64,000 bases of DNA, taken from Pisaster brevispinus (lineage: Eukaryota > Echinodermata > Asteroidea > Forcipulatida > Asteriidae). Below the pieces are notes generated by a model that saw nothing but the letters and a program-made list of their open reading frames with translations, searched no databases and was not told the origin of the DNA. A program made the translations under genes and the position numbers. This document shows, piece after piece, positions 46,022 to 57,286 of this stretch (positions within the stretch are counted from its first letter, which is position 1; the number at the start of each line of letters is the position of its first letter). The stretch covers positions 7,419,202-7,483,201 of the forward strand of contig JAMKCF010000004.1 in the NCBI GenBank assembly GCA_023634235.1, given 5' to 3'.

Positions 46022-46206
46022 CAGTCGACTCTCGTTATAACAAGATCACTGGGGCTGGCCAAATTATCTCTTTATAGCAGGAACGTTGTTGTAAGAGGAC
46101 AGGTAAACAAAGAAACGCAAAGCAGAAATGAGATTCAGGACTTCAGAATGTACTCTTTATAAGCAGCACCCTTTATAACAGTGCTCTTTATAACGAGGGT
46201 TGACTG
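46022..46206. mobile_element. 185-bp pogo/Tigger-like MITE
   Basis: The termini CAGTCGACTCTCGTTATAAC and TTATAACGAGGGTTGACTG are inverted repeats of the pogo/Tigger type. The element is flanked by TA at 46020-46021 and 46207-46208. The interior has AT-rich CTTTATA motifs and no coding frame. Confidence 0.85.
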
Positions 46207-46689
46207 TATAATGTTTACAACAGTACATAAACATATGTTAGTTGCATGCGCGCCAGCTTCTCTTAATGTCGTGAAACTTGGACACTGAAGTACGTGGTGC
46301 CGAAATAGTGGGAATTCAATATAGATTTTGAAATTTGTATGAATGAGTTATAATTATTTTCAGGACTATCTTTTGATTATGTGAGAATTATTCCAATGAA
46401 TGTGCATGTAGGAAAAGTAGGGTGTGGCGTGGTATACTCCAGCACCCCTATCCAAATAGTTGGGGGTGCTGCAGCACCCACAGACAGTGGTTGGAAGGAC
46501 AAATAATCTGGTACCGATAAATGAGGATTAGAACTGCCTTTGTCATTGGGAACACAGGGAACCGGACAGCCAAACCATGTTAAAGGCCTACAGAATTACC
46601 GCAAAGTGGCAGAATTTATTACACCGGGGACCAATTGAATAAAAGCCTGTCTGCTTACCGAGTGGCTGTCAGCACAGTTTCTAATACAC

Positions 46690-46745
46690 CCTACTAATAG
46701 GTAGACCACCAACGTTAGGGCTAGATAGCTCAGTTGGTAGAGCTC
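46690..46745 (+). repeat. Family I SINE fragment
   Basis: GTAGACCACCAACGTTAGGG, then GCTAGATAGCTCAGTTGG and TAGAGC; truncated before box B. Confidence 0.65.
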
Positions 46746-46830
46746 TTGTACGTCTTTTCGTATAGGGTTCAGAAATAAAAAAGTCTCGATATTAAAAATT
46801 GGCAAATTTATGCTCATTTTGTGGGAGAAG

Positions 46831-47016
46831 TGCCCAATTTCATAGAGCTGCTGCAGCTGAAGCACAAATAGTAGATAAGCAAAACAAAATTATGCTAACC
46901 AGAATAAGGGTACCAGCCAATATACTACGTCGCATAAAAACCACATCTCTGACTGTTAATTTTTTGTTGAGCAGGAAATTGTTAAGCATTATTTTTGCAG
47001 CTCTATGAAATTGGGT
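46831..47016. mobile_element. GGGCCCAATTTCAT MITE family, copy 5
   Basis: Starts TGCCCAATTTCATAGAGC and ends GCAGCTCTATGAAATTGGG; the interior CAGGAAATTGTTAAGCATTA matches copy 4. Confidence 0.82.
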
Positions 47017-48119
47017 CTTCTTCACATAATATCCTGACAGCTCAATTTTCCTCTGGTAAGGGGCACTCTATGAGGAAAAGGTAAATTTGTATTGGAACTT
47101 TGCAAAGGGCACCTCAGCAGAAGCACATTGGCACCACGGCAATTGCTGTGGGTGCCCTGGGTTATTTCGAGGCCTGCTACACCATGTGTACATGTAGGTC
47201 AGCCCTTGTAGGCCTACTCAATAAAATATTACTATTTTTCCATGGGCCCAAATATCATGCCTGATTAAAATCAATGGTAATGGGGGGAAACTATCAATAG
47301 TGAGAGGTAGTCGGCCTTGATGGCCGGGGAGGCTACAAGACAGGTAGTATTGGGCTAACTTTTTCAAGCTTGTATCAATTTCTTTGAATTATGTGGAGCA
47401 ACCCTTTTAAAAAAGTATTGGTGTAAAGTATGTATTCTTGTTTAATAAATAAAAGACTATTGGGTGAAAAGTGACTTGTTGCTTTGGTTTCTGTCTTGAG
47501 AGTTAAGTATTTTGAAGAGATGCATGTTTTGATATTTGAAATTTACCGTCTGGGCAGGAAATTATTATATTGACATGCTGCCATGCGGCATCTTTATTGG
47601 TTGCGAGACAAGACATAATGTGGTGCCAACAGTTTTAATGTAAACTAAATTCCAAATTTGAACCTTTGCATGGGAACACAATCTTGTAAGGTTCGCGGAG
47701 ACACCCTTTTGTACATAAAACTTTCAGAGTTGTGGTTGTGAAAAGAACCAGTGAAGTTTTAGTTGATTTTTCAATAATTGCCAAATTGTTATAGTCTCAG
47801 CAGCATGGTGCATATAAGCATAGAGAAACTTTCTCTATGATATAAATATATGACAACAGAACCTCAGAAATTTTAGCTCAGAAATTAAACATGGACAAAA
47901 CATTAAAAGCGCCATTTTATAACCATTCGCGTGAACAACTCTACACACCCCGATGGAATGCTTGACAATATTTGCCAAGTGAGGGCGTCCTATAAGTATG
48001 ACGCACACAGAGACTTTTCTAAATCTAACGGATTGCTGCATGCAGCGCATGCATAAAATCTCTGTTGAGGTCATCTAAATCCAACGAGGTGTCAAGAACT
48101 TTCACCGGTTTTCTTCATC

Positions 48120-48326
48120 ATGAGCTCACGCAAAGGTACACAAATTTTAAAAAATATTTCTGTAGAAATAGTTAGCTGTGTTTTAGACTTGAATCACGGT
48201 GTAATTTTTTGCCCTTTTTCTTTGGTGTTTTCCAGTGATGGCAATACAAGCGAGGAAGAAGCGTAAACCTGCAAAGAATCGTCACAAGAATGACGGCAAA
48301 AAGAACGGCCCGCCATCCCTGTCAAA
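48120..48326 (+). CDS. 5' coding exons of an unidentified gene with very basic N terminus (possibly AHR-like)
   Basis: An ATG with A at -3 opens a 16-nt exon (48120-48135, MSSRK, donor AAAG|GTACAC). A 91-nt exon follows (48236-48326, acceptor TTTTCCAG, donor AAA|GTACGT). Together they read MSSRKVMAIQARKKRKPAKN, then RHKNDGKKNGPPSLSK. The motif A-R-K-K-R-K-P-x-K followed by a short linker and P-S-x-S-K resembles the start of aryl hydrocarbon receptors (A-S-R-K-R-R-K-P-V-Q-K ... N-P-S-K before the bHLH). In AHR the bHLH would follow at once. I did not find that exon in the remaining 15 kb, so the match rests on about 30 low-complexity residues. It could equally be another basic nuclear protein or a chance pair of splice-like sites. 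Confidence 0.35.
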
Positions 48327-48514
48327 GTACGTACACATGTGTTTTGTCGTGCTATCTTGTCATACTCATGTATTATTTGTGAGAATGTATGTTTTTTTCT
48401 TTGTCGAGTCTTACACCATGCTTAAACAGAGTGATTTTCAGTTCTAACTTGCTTTACAAAAATGTGTACAATCATACAATGACAAACCCGTTGCCACCTT
48501 TGCCACCCGATTGC

Positions 48515-48600
48515 TACTCCTAGAACTATTCGGTTCGTTCCGCCTGTCCGCTATCGTCTGGGGAGACGATAGCGGAACGAACCGAATAGTTCTAGGAGTA
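48515..48600. mobile_element. 86-bp hairpin element with 9-bp target duplication
   Basis: The arms TACTCCTAGAACTATTCGG.. and ..CCGAATAGTTCTAGGAGTA are perfect complements apart from one 8-base insertion in the left arm (near CCTGTCCG), with a GGGG loop. CCCGATTGC flanks it directly on both sides (48506-48514, 48601-48609). Confidence 0.88.
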
Positions 48601-50654
48601 CCCGATTGCCACACAGTCACAGACACTGAAAATGCTGGACAGATCATTATTCACAGTCATTATTTATTATATTTGATCATGAGTGAAAAAGCGGCAGTTT
48701 GAAACAGCATTTTAAACTTTTTGTATGATGAAGCTATGTTTTTGAGTGAGCTTCGGTCTTTATTTGCACCGTCATGACTGTACGTAGTCAAAAAGAATAG
48801 AAAAACAAAATACCTCGTCTCTGTCATGTCTTTACGTAAGTCTACACTTGTACGCTGTGTTATAAAATGTTAACAGATTAAAAACAAGTCTAGTCAAATA
48901 ATAAATAGTATTACAAATAAATAGTATTACAAAAAAAGGTGCACTATCCCAAACCAGACATTTTATTTTTTACAAATGTTTGTTACAACACCAGTCATGG
49001 GGGTACTGCCATGGTTGTGGTATAAATCGTACCCTCAATCCTCACGAGGGTCATTTAGTTTGGATGAACTATAGTATAGAAAGGTTATTATTGGCAATTT
49101 GGCAAAGTGTTTTAGACCTTATTGGGTACACATAAAATGTTGGGAACAAAGTCAAAAAGTCAAAAACTTCACACAATTTTAACGCATGGTCTGTCGTAGC
49201 TCTTACTATAGGGACATGTCCAAGACTCTCAAGAGCTACGATTATCACAGCTAAATCAGAAAATGAGTTAAATGTAATTTTAGTTGCAATGAATATAACC
49301 CTCCTGTCCGATGGTCCAACAGCCACGGTTGGACCTCCCCAGTAAATCTTGTGACCTCAGGCATGGACAGGCCAAGTTCAGGCTCACAAGTTGCACCATC
49401 ACCATCTGGACAGATACGGTACTTTTGCCTTGTGTTCTTGGACAGGTTGGAAGAAAGTGTTCACTCATTGATGCTCCGAGTCGTCTAGATTGTTTTTAAT
49501 TTAATGGAGAATCCTTTCTGTGTACATTTCGCATTGGTGTTTTGATTTGTTTGTGAAGTGATTCAACCAGAAAACGTTTCTGACTGCCAAGTTGCTGAAA
49601 ATAGAGGTCGTCCGTTTTGTCAATGAAAAAAACTTCGGATTAGTAGAAGTCTTCATTGTAATCATGATATTTACCGACTTGATGTAAAATGTAAATCTTG
49701 AGCTTCACAATAAATTGCCCTAACATAAACACAGTTCAATGCTGTACCTGAATGTTATTTGGCATTCTTTGTGTACTATGAGTAGCAGAAGTAGTACATG
49801 TAAGTGCAGGGGGTCTTGTCTCACATGTACATACAGCTTTTTACAATATAACTGTATTTTGTCGGTATACATGTAGATTGTGTCACTTTGTCAACACATG
49901 TTTTCACTCGAGGCCAGGCACAAAGCGTAGTCTAGAATTCCAATTCTATCCAATTCCAAATTCTTTTATCCAGGCGTCGGCCTGTCCCATGTACACAGTT
50001 CTTTCTTGGAAAGCGGATACCTTAGAAGGAAATGCTCTACAACAAGCATTTAAACATCCCCTGCAATATGTTCAAATACATTGTAACTACATATGTACGA
50101 TTGGGTAATTAATTTTAAAGCTTGCCTTGTACCATGTTTGCACAAGTACATTATACATACTACTGGCAATATGAAATAGAAATTCTGCTATTAATCACAG
50201 CACCATTTCATTAATGAGTACCTAGTAAGTTAATTGTCTTTAGAACAAGATCGTTAGGCTCTTCGTGGAAACTGAACAGAGCACGTCTGTCTGTGTGTAG
50301 CGCCTAGTGTACAAACCAACCAATGTGTAGTGGCATGTCATTGGTTTTAAGATTTAAAGCTGTTTGACATTGGCTTGTGGTTCATGTACAATGTACAGTA
50401 ATGTATGAGCAAGGTCATTCATATTGTAAACTGTCAGGTAGCATCATACATTTATGTTCATTTTGCAGGGAATAGTTTCTGTTTAGATATGACCATTATC
50501 ATGTATCCGTGTGTAATGTAGTTTCAGTTCAAGAATTAGTTTCTGTTGAAGTCAATTTTGGAGGCTATTCTTTCAAACACTTTCAATTGTAAATTGTCAG
50601 AGAAAGTTTTCGTCAAGCAATTTTGCATAGCAAGTTATTTAATTTGGGGTTGGA

Positions 50655-50885
50655 CAAAGAAACGATTGATTACATGTAGAGGGGGATTTAAACCTACAGC
50701 CTCCGGATTGATGTGCCGCGCTCTAGACCAACTGAGCCGTGTAGCCGTAATGTTGGCTATCTTTGTAATGTTTCGTCGATGTCTTTGTTCGGAGGGGGGG
50801 GGGGGGCAAGTGCCAGTCAGAAGCCATTCAAACTGTAACTTGGGAAGCGGCAGGAGAGGGATCACCTTTAGAGAATGCAACTTTT
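50655..50885 (-). repeat. Family I SINE copy
   Basis: Minus strand: AAAAAGTTGCATTCTC, GATCCCTCTCCTGCCGCTTC, a 12-C run, AACAAAGACATCGACGAAAC, box A-like GGCTCAGTTGGTC, box B-like AGGTTTAAATCCC and a terminal TTTCTTTGTCCAA. Confidence 0.75.
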
Positions 50886-52254
50886 TGATTAAAATATAAA
50901 GTAATAGACCACAATTAATTTAAAACATTTAGACTGAGCATGTTTATTGCACATAGACTGATATCGAGTAGCAACTTACATGTATGATGATTTTTGAGTT
51001 AGCCAATGAAGTTTTTTTTTAGAAGTAACTGATGCATTTTGTGTAGCATTTTTCTGTGCTATACAAGGAAAATCATTAATTGATTGTACATATATGTAGC
51101 CTTCCTGATGAAAACAAAGATTGAAAAAACATTTTCCTATTGTTCTCCTCATGGGCTTTGCACACAGTTCAAGCAAACCCAGAAAATCCTTTGGCTTCTC
51201 AACTGATAACCAAGCCTGTTTTAGAATTGATCCTGTTTTCAGTTTTTGTTTGTTAAGATCTACCCATGCCTTGAGTTCAGATTTTCTTTAAAGAACATGA
51301 AGAAAGTTACATTCACACGGAATCAAGACTAGGCCCTTGTTTTGACTGGAACCCTTCAGATTTCTATTTGAAATGATGTAGATTCTGTAAACCTCTATAA
51401 ATATTCATAAAAGTGCATTAACCCACTGGTTTTACCTCTGAGCAATTGCAGTGAGTTTACGTACTGTACAGTTGCTACGTAATGCATTTAATGACCTATT
51501 TCATATGACAGTGTACAAATGTACAATGTATGAAACCCTGTGTGTGATCTCACAGTCATACTGTCATACCAGGTTTGTATATCCATCTGTGCCGGTACAT
51601 CATCAAATTCACAATGAGCAATACAGCAGTGCTTCCACATTGTTTTTATCGCAATCATGTTTTTTTTATGACTAGAGTATGTTGCAATGAACAACTTCAT
51701 GCTGTGTGTGTCATAAAGGTCTGTCATGGTGGTAGGAGGGGGGGGGGGATTTGGATGTTGTATGGGGGGTTTGATTTGCACTTTCATTCTCATACATGTC
51801 ATAAGTGTAAAAAGGGGTCACACAGTGCAATCCTATGTCATAACAATCAAGTCTGCGGTATGATTTGTTGTGTGAAGTTATTTAGTCGCACGAACCCAAG
51901 TTGCAGAAGTAACATTCTTGTTACATTGTGTAGGGTTTAGAAAGTTTTAGCGTGCACTTTTAGAGGGGATTTTTGCTGGCTTTACAACAAATGTTCATGG
52001 TTATGGGGTAAGTTATGAAATTACATGTTTGTAATCAACCTCTATAAAAAAAACCCACTATTTTAGGCCACTTTATCGTACATGTAGCAATGGCTGTTCC
52101 AGCTGTGAACGTCACACTCACGTGTTAGGCTTTTACTGCACTTTTCAACATGTAAATCATGACTGTGAGGGCTCAGTACAACATGGGTACATACATGTAC
52201 ATTAGGCGGTTTTAAATTTTTTAATTTATTTTGAGTATGGTTATGCACACTACA

Positions 52255-52530
52255 TTTATTTTCCTCAATGGTTAAAAGGAACATGTGACTTCCGTTTTAA
52301 CCATTTAACTGCCTCTACCGATTTTAATCTAAGCAGACCTGTGTAACATTAAGGAGCAGATGCCATTATGACAACACACTTTTCCAGGATCGATCAGGAT
52401 TAAAATAGAACACTATATTCAGTCTTGACAGTCACAAGCCACAAATCCCAAGCCAGTGTGGTTGCTACAAAGGAAAATGTGTAACAAATTGCTGAGGATT
52501 GAAAATAATGTTTTACAATTTTGTAGGGGA
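52255..52530. repeat. TTAAAC-rich element, partial copy
   Basis: Shares AACCATTTAACTG, ACAACACACTTTTCCAGGAT, CAGGATTAAAA, AGTCACAAGCCACA and GGGGATT with 44080-44580. Confidence 0.7.
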
Positions 52531-52535
52531 TTGTT

Positions 52536-52590
52536 TTCAGTTGAATAATAACTTCAGCGTCTTCATTGTTTTCAGTTGAATAATAACTTG
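52536..52590. repeat. 33-bp-period direct repeat
   Basis: TTTTCAGTTGAATAATAACT occurs twice, 33 bp apart. Confidence 0.85.
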
Positions 52591-53829
52591 TGTGTAAAAA
52601 TCTTTAGTGAAAAAGAAATGAAATTAAAATGTTGACTTTGATTCTGATGAGTTCCTTTAAATTCTGCTGTTGAATGCATCAGAGACTTTAGTCATACGAT
52701 AAATCTTTTATTAGTCATGGTAGTGCTTGTTCATAAATATAAAAACAGTTTACTCGTTAAACTGTAGAATGTTTTTGTTTTCTTCTTATGTTGTAAAATA
52801 TTGTCTGGTCCAGTGAAAGAATTGGGCTACATCAGGTATGGGCTACATGTACAAGCCCTGTGGTCTTTTGGATTTCCCCAAAAAGTTCAAGCCCTGTTGG
52901 CGCATCATTTGTGGGCCTGGAATTATACTGTAGCCACAGAGCCCATGGCCTCTGTTGCCCTGGTCTTGGCCTTGGTGCCCCTGAAAAAAGTTTCCCGTAG
53001 ACTTTAAGATTTTATAATGGAAGGTGCCCTTTGCAAAATGGAAATTGCCTTCGTAACTGTCAAAGATGACCCGTGTGGAATGAAATGGTCTAGATTCAAC
53101 ATTTCAGTGACTGTCCAGCAGGACCAGTTACATTGTAGCTTGTCATTTCACAAGTCCGCAGCTTTTTCACTAATCCACATTTCAAATGAAATGGGAATAC
53201 TTTTCAACACCGAACTATTCAGCTGGACGACTTGGGGTGAATTCTGACTGGTCCCCAGGTGTTTCAACTGTCCTTTTGCCAGCGGACCACTGTTAAGGGA
53301 GTTAACGCTGTATGCATTATTCACACAATCAGTGTCAGTTCATTCCTGAAATTGTATTCAATCGTTTTCATCTACAGTTGTAAAACCATTACCCTGCAGT
53401 CAGTTTTCAAGATGGCGCATCGGGGCCCGCTCCCCCCTCCAGTGTGTTCATTATTCCAAACAGTCTGGGCTGTTTACTCTGCTTAGAATTAATTGCTGCG
53501 CTCTGGGAATCCAGTCGCTGTCATGAATGTTTATAATGGTTTTATAACGCGCGAGATGGATGCATTTAAGCCACTTGTGATGGTGAATGTTTTACGAAGA
53601 TGCAGCTATGAATCTCCAATAGAACTGCATCAGGTTGAAGCCGTCTCGTTGGTCTTCCCCATTGAACATGATTTCTCGAAAATGAGGTTGGAAGGAATGT
53701 ATTGACCCAATGAGACATTTGCTAGTTAGATTTGAATACAAGTCTGGTACAATGACTTGCTTCAAAGGCATAAGTTACACCTACAGGTTAGATTTTAATT
53801 CCTCAGACTAAAGTGTTGCTACGTTGTAT

Positions 53830-54120
53830 GTCATGGTTTGGGGCAAGCTTTTGTACAGCAACCTCCAGATGAGCAACCCCTGGTTACCATGTGCCATTAC
53901 ACATTCATTCAGTGTATGGGTGTCCACCCTCTCTAACATGTACATGTGTAGGCCCTTAGATGTCTATTGTCTTGTATGGTTCTGCGCAAAAGCTTGCCCC
54001 GAATTATGTGACATACATGTTCATATACTATTGATATAGTCTGATAAATTCAAATTCGAGCAGGAATTTGTGACTTAGCAAGTCATTGTACAGTGTAACC
54101 AGACATTATTCTAATCTAAC
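53830..54120. repeat. Dispersed repeat, copy 2 (of 18790-19040)
   Basis: GGTTTGGGGCAAGCTTTTGT, AGCAACCTCCAGATGAGCAA, ACACATTCATTCAG and GCTTGCCCCGAATTATGTGA, in the same order as copy 1. Confidence 0.7.
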
Positions 54121-54504
54121 TCGCTAATGGTTTATTCACCTGACGCATCATTACATTTGTTTGAATCAGTTTCCCTTTGTGTGTATAACTGTGCAGGGAA
54201 CATTGTACAGTAGGCAAACATACACGTGGTTAGATGTGCACTTAACATGCAATTTGACTCCCAAAATAGCAGACCATGGGCAGACATATTAGCCGCACAG
54301 TAGCCGGGGTTTGACGTCAGCGCAAGGAGTTATTACCCCATGTCATTTATTTTTTATAGCACAATGCACTTGTGTGCATGCACATTTGCATGCATGGTTC
54401 AAATATTAATTAGTGGTAGTTAGCCAATTGATATTAAACTGTTGCACATATTATATGCAGTTTCTAAAATCAATTGCCCATCTCTTTCTCAACAATGAAC
54501 AAGA

Positions 54505-54665
54505 TTTAATTGATATTAATAATTGCATCGGGGATGAAGAACGTTATTTTGGCTTAGTGTGATAAGCACTGAATACTCTGTGCTTTCTGGGTGGAGAAAA
54601 ATCCACAGACTACTTAGGTGGGATTCAAACCCACAACCATCTACATTCTAGAGTAGATTTCTTAA
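54505..54665 (-). repeat. SINE III, part interrupted by the TTAA hairpin
   Basis: Carries GGGATGAAGAACGTTATTTT, AAGCACTGAATACTCTGTGC and the box B complement GGTGGGATTCAAACCC. It continues on the other side of the hairpin as CTGCTAGTCCACCAAGTGTG (55820-55925). A second copy spans about 930-1290. Confidence 0.65.
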
Positions 54666-55815
54666 GAGCCACTGCCTGTAAGAATGTACCAAGTGGTGAT
54701 TCATGGGTTCTCAGATCTTCTTCTAAAAAATCAGAGTGATGCACCTTCATACCAAACTAATATATCCAAAATTTTAGCTCGCTGACTCTTTCGGTTTGGG
54801 CGTAATAAATTATCAAAGTTTTAGCGAAAAAAACCTTGTGAAACGACAAGCACATTCCCGGAAAACGCAAAAATGTGCGCCAAGCTTGTCCCAAAAAAAT
54901 TTTAACATTTTTTTAAACCTCCAGTTGGGCGCATAACACAAGTAAAAAAAAAAATTTGGGATCTCGTTGGCGCGTCATGTTATGCGGACCTGAACCTTTG
55001 ACGAACAGCGCCCTCGTACTGTTTTCAAGGCCTCATAACTCGATGCGCCTTTAAGATCCCAGGAAATAAACAAGTTTACATGAAAGAACTTGCAGCCCTA
55101 AAACAAATTTAAGCACAAAGTGGATGGGATCTCGTTGAAGTTTCAAAAAATATTTTAACATGAAAATTGTAGAGATCCCAAGATTCTTGTTTTATTTGTT
55201 CATAGAGGAAAACTGTTTCTACACCTGGTTGTCATTTTAAAAGTTTTTTGATGTTGGCGCGCAAGGTTACGGAGGTGCGGAAACGCAAGAAATTGGTAAA
55301 ATTTGACCTTTGACCTCTATTATCTCTCTGCGCCAACGAGATCCCATCCACTTTGTGCTTAAATTTGTTTTAGGGCTGCAAGTTCTTTCATGTAAACTTG
55401 TTTATTTCCTGGGATCTTAAAGGCGCATCGAGTTATGAGGCCTTGAAAATAGCACGAGGGCGCTGTTCGTCAAAGGTTCAGGTCCGCATAACATGACGCG
55501 CCAACGAGATCCCAAATTTTTTTTTTTACTTGTGTTTTACACCCAACTGGAGGTTTAAAAAAATGTTTAAATTTTTTTGGGACAAGCTTGGCGCACATTT
55601 TTGCGTTTTCTAGGAATGTACTTGTCGTTTCACGAGGGTTTTTTGGCTGAAACTTTTAAAATTTATTACTCCAAAACCGAAAGAGTCTGTAAGCTAAAAT
55701 TTTGGATATATTAGTTTGGTATGAAGGTGTATCACTCTGATTTTTTAGAAGAAGATCTGAGAACCCATGAATCACACCCCCCCCTAATTTGGTACATTCT
55801 TACAGGCAGTGACTC
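54666..55815. mobile_element. 1.15-kb long-hairpin element inserted at TTAA
   Basis: Arms of about 470 bp (54666-55135 and 55335-55815) are inverted repeats at roughly 95% identity by eye. They start GAGCCACTGCCTGTAAGAAT and end with its near complement. Shared blocks include CAACGAGATCCCATCCACTT, CAAAGGTTCAGGTCCGCATA and TTTGTTTTAGGGCTGCAAGT. TTAA flanks both ends (54662-54665, 55816-55819). The central 200 bp is unique. No coding frame. Confidence 0.88.
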
Positions 55816-56035
55816 TTAACTGCTAGTCCACCAAGTGTGCCCAGAGACTAGAGGCCAGTTTGAATCCTGGACAGGAAAGCACCAAGTAAACAATTTACTT
55901 ACAGATCACACATCGGTGTAAGGATAGTTGTAGCCATCAAAATAATAAGGAATAAAATGCTGTCATACAATGTACATTATTTTTGTCATGAGCACTTTCG
56001 TGGATACCGGCGCTATATAGAGGACATCATTATTA

Positions 56036-56330
56036 TTGAATATAAGATCTGCAAGAGTCTTTCCTACAGATATTTTAATTGTAAATGTGCCACCTTCATG
56101 TCCAGCCTGGGTCCTCCTATCAGGATGTTTGAACGTGAAACCAGGCTCTCAGTTTCTGCTTCTTCTCACCCAAATGCTCATCCCACAGCTTTTAACCCAC
56201 ATACTGCATCTCTTTTGAACTCCTTGCGTAGTGCATGTTTCCCTCTGTTCTACAATCTAGACTGTTTTAAGAGGAATATAAATTCCTACATTCAGTCGTC
56301 CCCCCCCCCCCCCTGAGTTATTTCCAGCTT
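56036..56330 (+). pseudogene. 3' tail of a non-LTR retrotransposon reverse-transcriptase ORF (fragment)
   Basis: One frame reads SLGPPIRMFERETRLSVSAS, then FNPHTASLLNSLRSACFPLF and YNLDCFKRNINSYI. This matches the pattern usual at the C terminus of LINE ORF2 proteins (R-T-x-x-L-W-N-S-L-P ... F-P-x-x-Y-x-L-x-x-F-K-x-x-[IV]-N), with W lost. It is followed by poly-C and, at about 56398, an A-rich tail. No RT core is present, so it is a dead 5'-truncated copy. Confidence 0.5.
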
Positions 56331-57055
56331 TTAAATACTTTCTTCTCGTAGCCATTACCAAGGGTGGCTTGAGCCTTGTTTGGGGCAAACTTGCATTAAA
56401 AAAAAAAATAAAATAAAAATACAGCAAGAACCAGTTAAGTACATGTAGGATTTGAATCTTTGCATGGTGGGAAAATAAATCCAGAAGCTCAGGTTTGCGG
56501 TTTACATCATTTAACCTCTCTAACATGTCCAATGAAATGTAGTAGTTCTGAAAAGAACCGGCAGTGTGGAAACATGATGTTTTGAGTCTGTATGGTCTGA
56601 TTGTCTTCATGACAAACTGTAAATACCAGCAAGGAAGTGTTATTTTCTGTCAATCGTACTGGGGCGTGTTTTGGTGGCCCTGACCAGAAACAGCTTCCTG
56701 ACGTAAAATTCACCGGCCGTAACAATTTCCGTAAACGGGTCGGTAAACAGAAACAATTCATGAAATTTGGGCATCTCTAGAAAATGACTGTTCTCAAAAT
56801 GTACATTTCTCATTTTCTTTTCACCTGAGGGTAATTTGGAACTCTAGTCTTTATATTTTCATTTTAAAAACACAGTATTTCAGGATTGGAATTTTATTTT
56901 TGAGCACTTCCAATGGAAAATCTTAGAGTCTGTGGGAAACTTTTGAAAGGGCACCAAGGCAAAGACCAGAGCAACAGGGGTCATGGCCTACGTGCCCTCC
57001 ATGTAATTCCAGGCCTTTATTGGTTGGTACAATGTAGGCTACAGCTTTACTTATC

Positions 57056-57286
57056 AAGGTTTTAGCCAGAATTTGGTAAAAGGGTGTCTAGTCCTAAGTT
57101 AGGACGAGTAACTCGTCCTAACTCGAGATAAGACTACTAGTCTTAACTCTTTGTGAAATCCACCCCTGGGTGTCCAAATTGTTCACTTACAATACCATTT
57201 ATATGTAAATGACAAATATAACAAACAGGGTGTCCAAAGTTAAGACGGTGTCCACAAGACACCCAGACACCCCTCTGGCTAACACT
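57056..57286 (-). repeat. Dispersed TAGCCAG/CTGGCTA-ended element, copy C, with nested MITE
   Basis: On the minus strand it starts GTGTTAGCCAGAGGGGTGTC, like copy B, and ends CTGGCTAAAACCTTG. The middle is replaced at about 57088-57166 by a truncated relative of the MITE at 683-823 (ends CTTTGTGAAATCCACCCC). Confidence 0.8.

Larger units (their letters stand above)
43725..48119. other. ING3 3' region and intergenic DNA
   Basis: No coding homology. It holds the TTAAAC-rich element, a TG microsatellite (45699-45718), a pogo-like MITE, a family I SINE fragment (46690-46745) and MITE copy 5. The first part is presumably ING3 3' UTR. Confidence 0.55.

Noticed and set aside
46717..46745. Apparent tRNA start (GCTAGATAGCTCAGTTGGTAG)
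   Set aside because: No T arm or acceptor stem follows; it belongs to the family I SINE.
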